From Pomphorhynchus laevis (lineage: Eukaryota; Acanthocephala; Palaeacanthocephala; Echinorhynchida; Pomphorhynchidae): a stretch of 64,000 bases of DNA. Below the pieces are notes generated by a model. The model was not told where the DNA came from. It made no database searches and saw only the letters and a program-made list of their open reading frames with translations. The translations under genes were made by a program, and so were the position numbers. How positions within the stretch are numbered: position 1 is the first letter of the stretch; every line of letters starts with the position of its first letter. Location: positions 186,001 through 250,000 of the forward strand of contig WNNJ02001248.1 in NCBI GenBank assembly GCA_012934845.2, in the 5' to 3' direction. Positions 26,080 to 37,080 of the stretch are shown here, one piece after another.

Positions 26080-26510
26080 TCATTGATTAATACAAGTGAT
26101 GTATAAGAATAAGGATAATAGGTCATCAGAAGGAACTGTTATATTATCAGGTTTCGGACCCTATTCCTCGAGCCGACATAACAGCAAGGTCAAATACATA
26201 ATGATAACGTATTTCCTCTGATAAAATTTTATTATTTAGTGTATCTTACTCTATTTTTTCGAAATTCTATTTAAATTTTGTTGGCTTAATGTCGATTCTT
26301 TGAATAGCACTTTAAATTTCTTAAAATACCAAAATTTAATCTTTTTATGATTAACTGCTATGTTATCAATTTTCAGCCCCTATTTATCGACCCAACGTAA
26401 CAGTAAGGCCGAATCCATGCTAATGACGTATTTCCTATGATGAAATTTAATTATATAGTATCTTATTCTAATACATAATATATTATTCATTATCCATAAA
26501 AATTTAGAGT
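26080..26510 (-). repeat. Two PLE 3'-end repeats, orientation B
   Basis: The first (26080-26270) runs from TTCATTGATTAATACAAGTG through AGGTCATCAGAAGGAACTG and the pseudoknot block to GATAACGTATTTCCTCTG and TGTATCTTACTC. The second (about 26350-26510) starts within the pseudoknot block and ends with TTATTCTAATACATAATATA and CCATAAAAATTT. The first has a compensatory C-to-T and G-to-A pair in one pseudoknot helix (26139 with 26181). Confidence 0.75.
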
Positions 26511-26639
26511 GGATTATTTATTTTCCATCATAAAACTTTTCTGTTTAAGAGTTTTAATTTATTTTTAATAACATTTTGTTGATTTTACATAGTTGATAAT
26601 AATCCATTCATTGAAAAATAATTATTGATAAAGGATTAT

Positions 26640-27060
26640 AGATAAAGAATTATCGGAGCTGGATTAAAAAATATAATTTTATTTGATATTTCGTTAACCT
26701 CCGTTAGCATCTTCAGAAAATTACAATTTGATAAAGACTTATTGGAGCTGGATCAAATAAAGAAAGAAAATTTTATTTGATATTTCGTTAACCTCCGTTA
26801 GCATCTTCAGAAAATTACAAATTGATAAAGACTTATTGAAGCTGGATCAAATAAAGAAAGAAAATTTTATTTGATATTTCGCTAGCCACTGTTAGCATCG
26901 TCAGAAAATTACAATTTGATAAAGAATTATTGGAGCTGGATCAAAGGAAGAAGGAAAATTTTATTTGATATTTCGCTAGCCACTGTTAGCATCGTTAAAA
27001 AATTACAATTTGATAAAGAATTATTGGGGCTGGATCAAAGAAAGAAAATGTTATCATCTT
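26640..27060 (-). repeat. Second hammerhead-like tandem array, four copies
   Basis: Same unit as at 2970-3450. The minus strand shows CUGAAGA or CUGACGA, a U, the GCUAAC-type stem-loop, GAAA and UAUC at 26685-26716, 26779-26810 and 26873-26904; a fourth at 26967-26997 has lost the CUGANGA box. Unit length is again 90-94 bp. The array ends next to PLE fragments (27060 on), as the first lies next to a PLE fragment at 3850. The shared neighbour suggests that the array belongs to, or travels with, that PLE family. Confidence 0.65.
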
Positions 27061-27640
27061 CAGAAAATTACCAATATTTTGTTGAAAATCAGCAAAATAT
27101 TTTGTTGATTTATATATTTTACTATTTTCGGTTTGATGGTATTTTTATAGTAACCTATTAAACTATTTAAATAATTTTGATTGATTTTAATTGATGTTAA
27201 TTTAATGTTCATATCTAGATATATACCTTCTTTATCATTATTGTGTTGACTTATATATTTTACTATTTTCTGCTTGATGCTATTTTTATAGTAACCTAGT
27301 TTAAAATACACATCTATTAAATTATTTAAATGATTTTGAAGAAAGCCAATATCATTGGCTATCATTTGCTATCATTGTTAACTGAGTATACGTATTTTAA
27401 AATTTGTTTTAAATTAAAGATAATGATAAATAGAAATAAAATAATAAATTATTAAATAATATGAAATTGTAAATAATTTTATAATTTTATATAAGATTTC
27501 ATATAACTCAAATAAAGTTAAAATATTTTTATAGTTACCTAGTTTAAAATATGTATCTATTAAATTATTTAAATGATTTTGAAGAAATCTAATATCGTTA
27601 CATATTATGGCAATTCTTAAAAATAAAATTTTCTAAAAAT
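27060..27640 (-). mobile_element. Rearranged PLE RT C-terminal fragments
   Basis: The minus strand repeats short pieces of the PLE C-terminus: GFLQNHLNNLIDVYFK, LGYYKNSIKQKIVKYI, DKEGIYLDMNIKL and again YKNTIKPKIVKYINQQN, out of their normal order. Another piece lies at 27530-27630. It looks like repeated partial insertions or duplications of the same 3' region. Confidence 0.65.
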
Positions 27641-27699
27641 CAGATTTATACTGCTGTTGTATTGAATAATAAGATTTTATATTTATATTTATGTCAAGT

Positions 27700-27880
27700 T
27701 AAAATTTATAATGGAAATTGAAAATAAAAGTCAATTGTGATGAATTGACTAATAAATACCAGACGATGTATCAGCATAAGGATTAGAGGTCATCAGGAGG
27801 AAATGTTATGTTACAAGGTTTCGGCCCCTATTCTTCGACCCAACATATCAACGGGGCCAAACACGTGCTAACAACGTATA
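27700..27880 (-). repeat. PLE 3'-end repeat, orientation B
   Basis: Runs from GATGAATTGACTAATAAATA through GGATTAGAGGTCATCAGG, GGTTTCGGCCCC and CAACGGGGCCAAACACGTG to AACAACGTATA, where it meets a PLE coding fragment on the same (minus) strand. Confidence 0.75.
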
Positions 27881-28410
27881 TATTTTACTATTTTCTGTTT
27901 GATGGTTTTTTATAGTAATCTAGTTTAAAATATGCATCTATTAAATTATTTAAATGATTTTGAAGAAAGCCAATATCGTTACATATTGTTGCAATTCTTA
28001 AAATTTCATTATTTAATGTATTATATTTTATATTATATGGTATGCATGAATGCTCATGCAAAAATATGTTTATTGTAAATTTAAAAATGTCATCTTTACG
28101 ATATAAATTAATAGTAGTTTTAATTGATTTTAATTTAATGTTCATATCTAGATATACACCTTCTTTATCATTTATATCGGTGTTATTAAAAATGAGGTTA
28201 CCTTGATAAATCTGTTCACTAATTGAATAAAAATTATTAGAATTAAATACACATATATCATCAATATATCTAAACATATATTTCACATCTTTATATTGTT
28301 TAGATTTATTTTTTACATAGTTATGAACAAATCATATTATTTTAAGGTTAAAAATAAGTCAGCTCTAATTGGGCAACTATCAACTCTCATTGGAACACCT
28401 TTTATTTGCC
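27880..28410 (-). mobile_element. PLE RT fragment (family with N-terminal GIY-YIG)
   Basis: The minus strand is open from 28286 to 27888: MKYMFRYIDDICVFNSNN (motif C), NDKEGVYLDMNIKL, HEHSCIPYNIKYNTLNNEI, GFLQNHLNNLIDAYFK. Upstream on the same strand, to about 28400, RVDSCPIRADLFL is the preceding motif B region in another frame. It matches 3850-4470. Truncated at both ends, with breaks. Confidence 0.75.
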
Positions 28411-28529
28411 TAATTTTATCTGTCTTGATTGTATTTTTATAGTCACCTAGTTAAAACTAGTTTAACCTATTTTTTGATTTGCATATAGCGTACTAAAATA
28501 TTTTACTATTTTAATGCATTTATTAAATT

Positions 28530-28745
28530 ATTTAAATAAAAGTCATTTTTATGAATTGACTAATTCAATTGACAGACGTTGTATCAGAATAAGAATTAGA
28601 GGTCATCAGGAGGAACTGCTATGCTATCAGGTTTTGGCCCCTAACTCCTCTACCCAACATAGCAGCGGGGCCAAATACATGCTAAGGACTTATTTCCTCT
28701 GAAATAACTATCTAGTATCTTATTCTAATACAAAGTATATTATTT
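28530..28745 (-). repeat. PLE 3'-end repeat, orientation B, with intact pseudoknot arms
   Basis: One of the best-preserved copies. The arms CTGCTATG (28616-28623) and CATAGCAG (28658-28665) interleave with GGCCCC (28636-28641) and GGGGCC (28667-28672). It ends TTATTCTAATACAAAGTATA and leads at 28740 into the C-terminal coding end of a PLE on the same strand, so this is the 3' flank of the fragment at 28740-29060. Confidence 0.75.
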
Positions 28746-29060
28746 ATTACACATCCATAAAAATTTGCCACTTAAGAGTTTAAATTTATTCTTTATATTA
28801 TTGTGTTGATTTATATATTTTACTATTTTCTGCTTGATGTTATTTTTATAGTAACCTAGTTTAAAATATGTATCTATTAAATTATTTAAATGATTTTGAA
28901 GAAAGCCAATATCATTACATATTGTTGCAATTCTTAAAATTTCATTATTTAATGTATTATATTTTATATTATATGGTATGCATGAATGCTCATGCAAAAA
29001 TATATTTCTTGTAAATTTAAATATATCATCTATACGATATAAGTTGAAAATCTTTTCAAG
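28740..29060 (-). mobile_element. PLE RT C-terminal fragment
   Basis: Open minus-strand frame with HEHSCIPYNIKYNTLNNEI, GFLQNHLNNLIDTYFKLGYY and KQKIVKYINQHNN, followed without a gap by the 3'-end repeat. It shows how most copies arise: a few hundred bases of the 3' end, 5' truncated, as expected for target-primed reverse transcription. Confidence 0.75.
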
Positions 29061-29600
29061 GAAAAATAACATGCCAGTGTTTTATTTGTTAACTTGCATC
29101 CAAGCATGTGCTTGGTTCATTTATATATAATCAAAAATACATTATCTATGATGGATGAGTATTGATTGAAAACGTGTTGAACCAACTGCTTCTTTTAAAA
29201 TACTCCCTCATGTATCATATGAGTCAATACTTATTATACAAATGATGAATTGATACAGGTACAATTGATGCTACATCAATAATTTTATAATTGCCAAATC
29301 ATTGATATCAGCTGTTCTCGACCGTGTGCTAATTAGTTTCAAAGTATTCAGGAAAAATCCGTAGAGTCTATGGAATAAGATCTCTAAAAATATGTGAATA
29401 ATACCCATTTGTATATATGCCTATGTATGTTAATAAATACGTACAAGGCTCATAATCGTAGTTTAATAAAAATTTGAAACTTATGGAAAAATGCAATCAG
29501 TTTATTAAATTGGTATTACAACCGAAACAAAGATATTAAAAATCCATGTATATCTCACTAATCGTTGCAAAATGAAGAATATGTTACATATTATGTATAT
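29061..29600. other. Unassigned DNA left of the palindrome
   Basis: No gene or known repeat seen. Less AT-biased than its surroundings in parts (29080-29380) but without a convincing reading frame. Confidence 0.35.
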
Positions 29601-29765
29601 CTGTTTTTTAGGCATTATTAATTATCCACACGAGAAAAACAATTTTTTGTTAGAGTTAATTATAACAACGTTTCGGTCAATCACAGTGACCCTTTTCAAG
29701 TTGAAAGTTTTCAAACACAAATCGCCTTATATTACATAAGTGCGGAAGAAAATGAACATGTTTTC

Positions 29766-31166
29766 TTAGTCCATTGTGTCGATAGGAATTTTTAAATTAT
29801 AATTTGATTTATTTCCATGCATCCTTTCACCACTGCCGTTGATGTGTATAGACTCAAAAATTATCCGTCTATAATAATTTGATTCTTTTGCAAGAATGTT
29901 GATATTATCGAATTCAATATTGTGTCCTTTCATGACAGAATGGTTTAAAACAGCAGATGACATGTCCCCTTTCCTTAGAGCATTACGATGTTCCTTAATT
30001 CTAAGGTGTAATGGTCGTTTCGTCTGACCCACGTATGTAGCTTCACAATCTTTACATTTTATCTCATATACGAGACCTAACATTTTTTGAGATAAGGGTC
30101 TCCGTTTGAACATAGATGCTAGACACGTGCTAGGTGGACAGTAAATTGTAGGACGTGATGTTTGTCGTCTAAGACCATCTTCAAGTTTGTTCAGGCTACG
30201 GTTGTCAACGAAAGACGATCGTAAATATATTTTAGTTTTTGCTTGGTATTTTTTATCATGTGTTGATGCAAAAAATATATTCTTCGACTTTCGATCTGCC
30301 TGGGTGATGGCCCATTTGGGAAAGCCACGATTTTTAAGTTTCGACTTAATAATCGAACTCTCAGTCAAACGGGTACATTTCTCTGAGCAAATTTGCAAAG
30401 ACCTTAGCAACAATGACGATGCTGCGGATATCTTATATTTGTTTGGTATATGAGTAGACCAGAGGGGAGGATTCCATGTAATATTCGGTTTACGATATAC
30501 CTCTGTTGTGATGTTATTACCACGTCTAACCAGCACATCGAGAAATGCGATTGATTGTTTACTATCTTCGAACTGTACGTGCCATTGAATGGCCGGATAT
30601 TTTTCATTAAGTACGTTTCGAAGTGATACCGTATTTGGACGCGTATTGAAAACCATAAACACATCATCTACATACCGCCAATATGCACATAGGTCTGGCA
30701 GTCTATGATATATATCTGTTTCCCATTCATCCATATAAATGTTTGCTAAAGTAGGTCCCAGCGGAGAGCCCATTGCAACTCCATCGATTTGATCGAATAC
30801 GTCGTTCTCAAACAGAAACGCTGACTTTTCAGTACACCACATCAATAGCTCTGTCCACTCAGAAATATTTAGTATCGGATTATCACATTTGTCGGATAAA
30901 ACTTTCGCAGCAATTTGCATACTAGATCTTAAAGGGACGTTAGTAAATAATGAATTTACATCAGCTGTTGCGAAGAAACACGTGTTAGCGTTAAAACTCT
31001 TGATGTACTTAGCGAATTCTGGGCCATCCTTTATTCTCGAGAAACTATGAGGTTTGCAAACATTTAATATTTTGCTGATCATTTTTGCCAATTTATGTCC
31101 GAATATGTATATGTGTTTCGGACATAAATTGGCAAAAATGATCAGCAAAATATTAAATGTTTGCAA
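29766..31166 (-). CDS. PLE RT + C-terminal GIY-YIG, left arm
   Basis: A 466-codon frame that begins inside the other arm; PLE sequence proper starts at about GHKLAKMISKILNVCK. RT: FATADVNSLFTNVPL (motif A), DGVAMGSPLGPTLANIYM (B), YWRYVDDVFMVF (C, YVDD), IAFLDVLVRRGN (D/E). After a linker (RPTIYCPPSTCLASMFKRR) comes the GIY-YIG nuclease: KCKDCEATYVGQTKR, Arg in LHLRIKEHRN, and Glu in IIFESIHI. This is the canonical PLE order. The RT would lack its N-terminal motifs, so the copy is 5' truncated but otherwise without breaks. The 3' UTR carries a hammerhead-like GACCGAAACG motif. Confidence 0.85.
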   Translation of the reverse strand: MQTFNILLIIFANLCPKHIYIFGHKLAKMISKILNVCKPHSFSRIKDGPEFAKYIKSFNANTCFFATADVNSLFTNVPLRSSMQIAAKVLSDKCDNPILNISEWTELLMWCTEKSAFLFENDVFDQIDGVAMGSPLGPTLANIYMDEWETDIYHRLPDLCAYWRYVDDVFMVFNTRPNTVSLRNVLNEKYPAIQWHVQFEDSKQSIAFLDVLVRRGNNITTEVYRKPNITWNPPLWSTHIPNKYKISAASSLLLRSLQICSEKCTRLTESSIIKSKLKNRGFPKWAITQADRKSKNIFFASTHDKKYQAKTKIYLRSSFVDNRSLNKLEDGLRRQTSRPTIYCPPSTCLASMFKRRPLSQKMLGLVYEIKCKDCEATYVGQTKRPLHLRIKEHRNALRKGDMSSAVLNHSVMKGHNIEFDNINILAKESNYYRRIIFESIHINGSGERMHGNKSNYNLKIPIDTMD

Positions 31167-32454
31167 ACCTCATAGTTTCTCGAGAATAAAGGATGGCCCA
31201 GAATTCGCTAAGTACATCAAGAGTTTTAACGCTAACACGTGTTTCTTCGCAACAGCTGATGTAAATTCATTATTTACTAACGTCCCTTTAAGATCTAGTA
31301 TGCAAATTGCTGCGAAAGTTTTATCCGACAAATGTGATAATCCGATACTAAATATTTCTGAGTGGACAGAGCTATTGATGTGGTGTACTGAAAAGTCAGC
31401 GTTTCTGTTTGAGAACGACGTATTCGATCAAATCGATGGAGTTGCAATGGGCTCTCCGCTGGGACCTACTTTAGCAAACATTTATATGGATGAATGGGAA
31501 ACAGATATATATCATAGACTGCCAGACCTATGTGCATATTGGCGGTATGTAGATGATGTGTTTATGGTTTTCAATACGCGTCCAAATACGGTATCACTTC
31601 GAAACGTACTTAATGAAAAATATCCGGCCATTCAATGGCACGTACAGTTCGAAGATAGTAAACAATCAATCGCATTTCTCGATGTGCTGGTTAGACGTGG
31701 TAATAACATCACAACAGAGGTATATCGTAAACCGAATATTACATGGAATCCTCCCCTCTGGTCTACTCATATACCAAACAAATATAAGATATCCGCAGCA
31801 TCGTCATTGTTGCTAAGGTCTTTGCAAATTTGCTCAGAGAAATGTACCCGTTTGACTGAGAGTTCGATTATTAAGTCGAAACTTAAAAATCGTGGCTTTC
31901 CCAAATGGGCCATCACCCAGGCAGATCGAAAGTCGAAGAATATATTTTTTGCATCAACACATGATAAAAAATACCAAGCAAAAACTAAAATATATTTACG
32001 ATCGTCTTTCGTTGACAACCGTAGCCTGAACAAACTTGAAGATGGTCTTAGACGACAAACATCACGTCCTACAATTTACTGTCCACCTAGCACGTGTCTA
32101 GCATCTATGTTCAAACGGAGACCCTTATCTCAAAAAATGTTAGGTCTCGTATATGAGATAAAATGTAAAGATTGTGAAGCTACATACGTGGGTCAGACGA
32201 AACGACCATTACACCTTAGAATTAAGGAACATCGTAATGCTCTAAGGAAAGGGGACATGTCATCTGCTGTTTTAAACCATTCTGTCATGAAAGGACACAA
32301 TATTGAATTCGATAATATCAACATTCTTGCAAAAGAATCAAATTATTATAGACGGATAATTTTTGAGTCTATACACATCAACGGCAGTGGTGAAAGGATG
32401 CATGGAAATAAATCAAATTATAATTTAAAAATTCCTATCGACACTATGGACTAA
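31054..32454 (+). CDS. PLE RT + C-terminal GIY-YIG, right arm
   Basis: Mirror image of the left-arm frame, 466 codons, same residues apart from the short part read from the spacer. The same catalytic motifs are present (YVDD, YVGQT, the Arg and Glu of the nuclease). In the 3' UTR at 32520-32549 the plus strand reads CTTGAAAA, then a stem GGTCA...TGACC, then GAAACG, a degenerate hammerhead layout known from PLE ends. Because the arms are inverted, neither copy has a promoter-bearing 5' region. Confidence 0.85.
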   Translation: MQTFNILLIIFANLCPNMYMCFGHKLAKMISKILNVCKPHSFSRIKDGPEFAKYIKSFNANTCFFATADVNSLFTNVPLRSSMQIAAKVLSDKCDNPILNISEWTELLMWCTEKSAFLFENDVFDQIDGVAMGSPLGPTLANIYMDEWETDIYHRLPDLCAYWRYVDDVFMVFNTRPNTVSLRNVLNEKYPAIQWHVQFEDSKQSIAFLDVLVRRGNNITTEVYRKPNITWNPPLWSTHIPNKYKISAASSLLLRSLQICSEKCTRLTESSIIKSKLKNRGFPKWAITQADRKSKNIFFASTHDKKYQAKTKIYLRSSFVDNRSLNKLEDGLRRQTSRPTIYCPPSTCLASMFKRRPLSQKMLGLVYEIKCKDCEATYVGQTKRPLHLRIKEHRNALRKGDMSSAVLNHSVMKGHNIEFDNINILAKESNYYRRIIFESIHINGSGERMHGNKSNYNLKIPIDTMD

Positions 32455-32619
32455 GAAAACATGTTCATTTTCTTCCGCACTTATGTAATATAAGGCGATT
32501 TGTGTTTGAAAACTTTCAACTTGAAAAGGGTCACTGTGATTGACCGAAACGTTGTTATAATTAACTCTAACAAAAAATTGTTTTTCTCGTGTGGATAATT
32601 AATAATGCCTAAAAAACAG

Positions 32620-33234
32620 ATTACGTGGCACACGAATGTAATTTTAACAGAATATTATGTATATATTATACATTTGAAAGTTGATGTTGAAAATGAATTG
32701 GGCATCTAGCGATTACGATGAGAAAATAACATATACGGTAAAACACGTATATTATCTGCATTGATCTAGTATCAATATAATTAATAATATATTAATAGAT
32801 TAAATAAGCGATGAATGATTAAATAATAGATGAAATCAAACTAAATTATAATTTAATTAAACGAAAAGAAAATTTTTAATTACCAAACGAAAAGTCAGTT
32901 CTGATTAAGTTCTATACTAAAATATGTATCATTTCACATTTATTTAATCTTCGTTGTGTTATTTTTATATTTGCCATGGCGGCGAAACTAAACAACAAAC
33001 CTCAAAAGAGTAAAGTTCAAAGAAAAGAACACGTGATGTAACGCATACTTTGAACTAAAACAAATAATAAGAGCATTAAAATTAGATGAGCAAACACACA
33101 AAAATACATGGGCGTTACTACAAAACAATAAGCAAGACAATAGAACAATTGAAATACGGAAGAAAGCAACGAAATTTGCAGATCGAAAATAAAAGATTAT
33201 TAAAGAGTGAAGCCATTTATGGATTGTATTAGCA
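32620..33234. other. AT-rich DNA, no feature recognised
   Basis: Follows the palindrome. No gene supported; AT-rich with no clear repeat match elsewhere in the window. Confidence 0.35.
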
Positions 33235-33543
33235 TTGTTTATTGTATTTATGTATATGTCCCAGATTGATATAAATCATTATCTGTCTTATAAGCGCAGT
33301 GGTATCCAGATAATTCACCACGACTCGGTCAAAGACATTATCATCAGAGAACTATCAGAAATTTATTTCTATGTCTCAATAGAACCCTGTCTATCACGAG
33401 TGAATGATTTTAACAACTTGGAACACATTACCACGACACGTGATCTTGATGCTCGATTAGACAATGTGTATGCTGACCACTATTCCAACCGATTAGAACG
33501 GACGTTCTTCAACATCAACGTGTTCTGTATACCGCTTAGGTAA
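33235..33543 (+). CDS. Unrecognised 102-codon open frame
   Basis: Reads MFIVFMYMSQIDINHYLSYK, then RELSEIYFYVSIEPCLSRV and RLERTFFNINVFCIPLR, balanced in composition unlike the AT-run frames nearby. The first 12 residues are hydrophobic. It could be a host exon, followed at TAACAGGTATG by non-coding DNA, or sequence from the 5' part of the gypsy element that begins shortly after. No family recognised. Confidence 0.3.
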   Translation: MFIVFMYMSQIDINHYLSYKRSGIQIIHHDSVKDIIIRELSEIYFYVSIEPCLSRVNDFNNLEHITTTRDLDARLDNVYADHYSNRLERTFFNINVFCIPLR

Positions 33544-33739
33544 CAGGTATGCAGCTTCATATTCCAATATAATAAGCAACAGTAAGAAGCGAAGTACGGG
33601 GAGAAAATATCGTTGGTTGAAAGTGCTAGATTTGAACCGTTGGTGTTCTCGACATCGATGGGAATTGGTCGTCTCGCACAGTTTACAATGAAAATAATCG
33701 CTTCGAGTATTATTCAGAAAGCTAAATAAACTAACCTAG

Positions 33740-36700
33740 CACGTTAGTTCGCTTAAAACGTAGCATTGGTTTCGCCATCGCCCGTTTTTCGTCTTCATGC
33801 CTACGATCCCCCCTTCCATACAAAATTGCCGGTAAAATTTCATAACCGCTTTTAACTGATTTTTTTAACTGCTTTTATTTAATTTGTTTAAAATTTTAAT
33901 TGACTAAAATTCTGAAATTATCAACTGCATAGCTCTGCCACTCGTTGTAGCTTATCGTGTTCTGACTGGAACATACATCCACATTATGTTACGTGATTGA
34001 CTAATTAACTTATGTTATAATTACTTGTTTTATCATCGTTCTTCAATTTAATTTTAGAATTTATATAGCGCTTCATTTAGATCCCTTTTTCGTCTGCATG
34101 CCTAGAACCCTCCGTTCTATACAAAATTGCCCGGTGAAATTTCACACAGGGGACGATCCTTCGCAACCCAACTGCACGGATCTGACTTTCTTACCGAAAG
34201 AGCGAGATAAAAAAATAATAATTTTATTAAAAAATGCGAAAACCTTTCTGGACCAAAATAACATAGCAAATGTAAATTTACAAAACCCTTTTATATTGAA
34301 ATGTAATATTTAGAGTTAAATATCGCATTGCGGGAATTCGAAGCATTCACGTTCTAGTTGCTCAGCTCGTGATGTACGTTGCCGAAAATGTAACAAACAG
34401 GGCTACTTTGCGAAGGTCTTTCGGTCAAAACATTCCAGATAGTTATAGCTACAACTTTATCAATCGAAACCACTAAGAAAGTTTAGCTAAGAGAATACGA
34501 AATAACAATTAAAGGTCAAGCATGCCATGCATTATTAGACAGGGGAGGTGCTATTAATCTAATCCGAAGTGATGTGGTTAAGGCGTGTCAGCTTATCGAG
34601 CAATCGTCAAACCTAAAAGTCAGTATGGTATCGTCAATGCACAAATGCTAATTGAAAAGTACGGTATCTTGCACAGTTCGTTTTAACGGCATGTGCTATA
34701 CTGACGTCCGTTTGTTCGTCATCTCAACCTTGGTTACAGACGTGATCCTCGGAATGCCCTTTATGAATCTTCATTCTGCTTTAACGATTAAGTTAAATGG
34801 AAACGAACCTCAACTTGAAGTGAATTCAGTAATGAAGATCGAATCGCCTTCATTATTTTCACATTTAACTAGTGATATACGTCCGATTGCGATCCTCTTC
34901 GTAGAGAGGATCAAAATCCTCTCTTTTAAGACCAAGAATTTATTCTAACAGAGATAAAAGGACTTTTACAGGACAATATCATCGAGGCGAGCAATTTACC
35001 ATGGCGAGCACAAGTTGTATAGGTCAAGTCCAAACAAAAATTGCGGGTTGTGGTCGATTTTAGTCAGAAAACCAGCAAATTTACCTTGTTAGACGTTTTT
35101 CAGCTGCCCAGAATCGATGATATAATTGGCACCCTATCATCTTATCGTGTATTTAGTCGCCTAGATTTACAACACGCTTACTATCAAATTCCGATTCGCG
35201 ATAAAGACAGGAAGTATACAAGTTTCGAAGCAGCTGGGTAAGTTTTTTAATTCAGATATATGCCATTTAATTTAACGAATTCCCCTGAGGATTTTCAGCG
35301 TGTAATGCCACAAATGATCGAGGGTGAACGTATCAAAGCTACATTCTGTTATTTTGACGATGTTGTGGTTGCTGGAAAAACAAAAGATTTTCACAAACGA
35401 AACCATGATCGTTTCAATCAAGTTGTGCGAAAATATAACCCAGAGTTGAATATGGATGAATGTGCTATAGATGTTACTAGTTTTTCATTCTAGTGTATCA
35501 TATTGAAAATGGCGAACTTTCTCCTGATCAAAGTCCAGTACAGCCTGCCATGGGGCTATCCTAACCTACAATCTCAACTGAACTAAAGCATGTACTCGAA
35601 CTATTCACACACTATTCAAAGTGGATAAACAATTTTTCCACAATCATACATCCTTTAGCAAACATCACAGAGAAGTATAGTACATATTTACTCAAATCGG
35701 CCGTAGTAAAATAAAAACGATAAGATGAAATGATGGCGTTTGGAATTGTCGCAATACTGTTTCAATATTTCATTTCGCCCAGGACGAGAAAACGTGGCTG
35801 CTGACTCATCTTACGCTGTTATGTGAACATCGAATTCGATGTTTTGTCAATCGCTAGGCACCTTCATAGAACCCTGTGTCATAACAAAGTCACAAAGATG
35901 TGGCATTTCGTTCAAACGCAAAATATACCATATTCAATAGGTGATGTAAGCCAAATAACACAATAATGTGAAAGTTGTGCAGTTTTCAAGCTTTATTTTC
36001 ACAAACCACCAACTGGTTCACTAATTAAATCATCTCGGCCGTTCGAACGCCTAGATATGGATTTTAAAGGTCCTTTAACACTTTGAATCAAAACAAGTTT
36101 CTGCTCGTAATAGTGGATGAATATATCAGATTCCCTTTTTGCCTTTGCTTGTGTCGACATTTCACCTGATATTGTAATCCGTTGTCGGAACCAGATATCC
36201 TCAATTTTCAGATTTGCGGAAAGTATTCATACGGACAGAGGAACGTCTTACACTTCAATACAGTTTCGTCGTTATCTAATACAGAAAGGAATATGTTTGT
36301 CTCACTCAACACCGTTCCACCCTTCATCAAATGGGCAAATAGAGAAATATAATGACATAATATTGAAATCAATTTCGTTACGTCTACACGACTCTGGTTC
36401 GAATATTGATAGATGACAAACAATACTCCCAGAGGCTTTACAGTCAGTACGGTCATTGCTTTGTACGACAACAAATTCGACGTCTTATTCGAGATTGTTT
36501 AAATTTACACGGAAATTGGAAAGCGTAACCCCTATGCCAAAATGGACAATGAATTAAGACGAGGTGTTCGTTAATCCTTTCAATCGCAAAACAAAATATG
36601 ATGCACCACTTAAACGCGCAAAATTAATTCATGCAAGCCCACATTATGCCATCATAGAGAGGAAATGATATTGAGAATACTATATTTACTCAATACTTAT

Positions 36701-36960
36701 CAAGATCACCAAGCACCATCAAAATAATAGATGATAATTTGGAGAAACACTCGGAACATGTATCTCCAATCAATGATAATCATGCCAATGAAGAAACTCC
36801 GGAGCCGAGAGAAAATAATATGAGCAATCCACTCGTACAAAGAGACTCAAATTTTAGTGATGCAAAAGAGTGCTTGAACGAGTCTCGTGAACTTAATGAA
36901 TCTTTGGATAAAGTTCTAACCGTGGAATTTATAGATATTTATGGATATTTTGAATAAAGT
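33740..36960 (+). mobile_element. Ty3/gypsy LTR retrotransposon fossil
   Basis: Parts in order: a zinc-knuckle region near 34330-34430, an aspartic protease region near 34520-34900 (VILGMPFMNLHSALTI), reverse transcriptase 35041-35493 (FSRLDLQHAYYQIPI, CYFDDVVVAGKT), an RNase H region to about 35820, an integrase zinc-binding part, and the integrase core near 36040-36416 (IHTDRGTSYTS, PFHPSSNGQIEKYND). The order protease-RT-RNase H-integrase is the gypsy order. It is broken, with many breaks across the coding region, and clear LTRs are not recognised; 33783-33843 and 34085-34147 are diverged copies of one short segment. An old copy. Confidence 0.8.
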
Positions 36961-37080
36961 CATTTATCTACGTGTATTTTATTTCGGACCCATTTGCGGG
37001 TAACTATTACGGTGTAACTTAATAATAAATATTGACATTAAAAAATTATGTATCCGCAATAAATATAAATTATTAACTCC

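Larger units (their letters stand above)
29601..32619. repeat. 3-kb palindrome of two PLE copies
   Basis: Left arm 29601-31103 and right arm 31117-32619 are each 1503 bp, inverted, with a 13-bp spacer (31104-31116). The encoded proteins read the same in both arms, and I found no difference where I compared the DNA (both ends, centre, 3' UTR). Equal arm length means no indels. The arms end at CTGTTTTTTAGGC and its inverse. Each arm is a 5'-truncated PLE with RT, GIY-YIG and 3' UTR, so the two copies are joined head to head at their truncated 5' ends. Such identity means a very recent event or a fold-back assembly artefact. Confidence 0.9.

Noticed and set aside
28595-28690. HDV-like ribozyme in the PLE 3'-end repeat
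   Set aside because: The interleaved helices are similar in layout in one orientation, but a P4 stem, the P1.1 pairs and an identifiable catalytic C after P1 are missing. I keep only the claim of a pseudoknot.
30187-32033. Several 87-88 codon frames inside the palindrome
   Set aside because: Other-frame shadows of the PLE RT/GIY-YIG frame; each occurs twice because of the palindrome.
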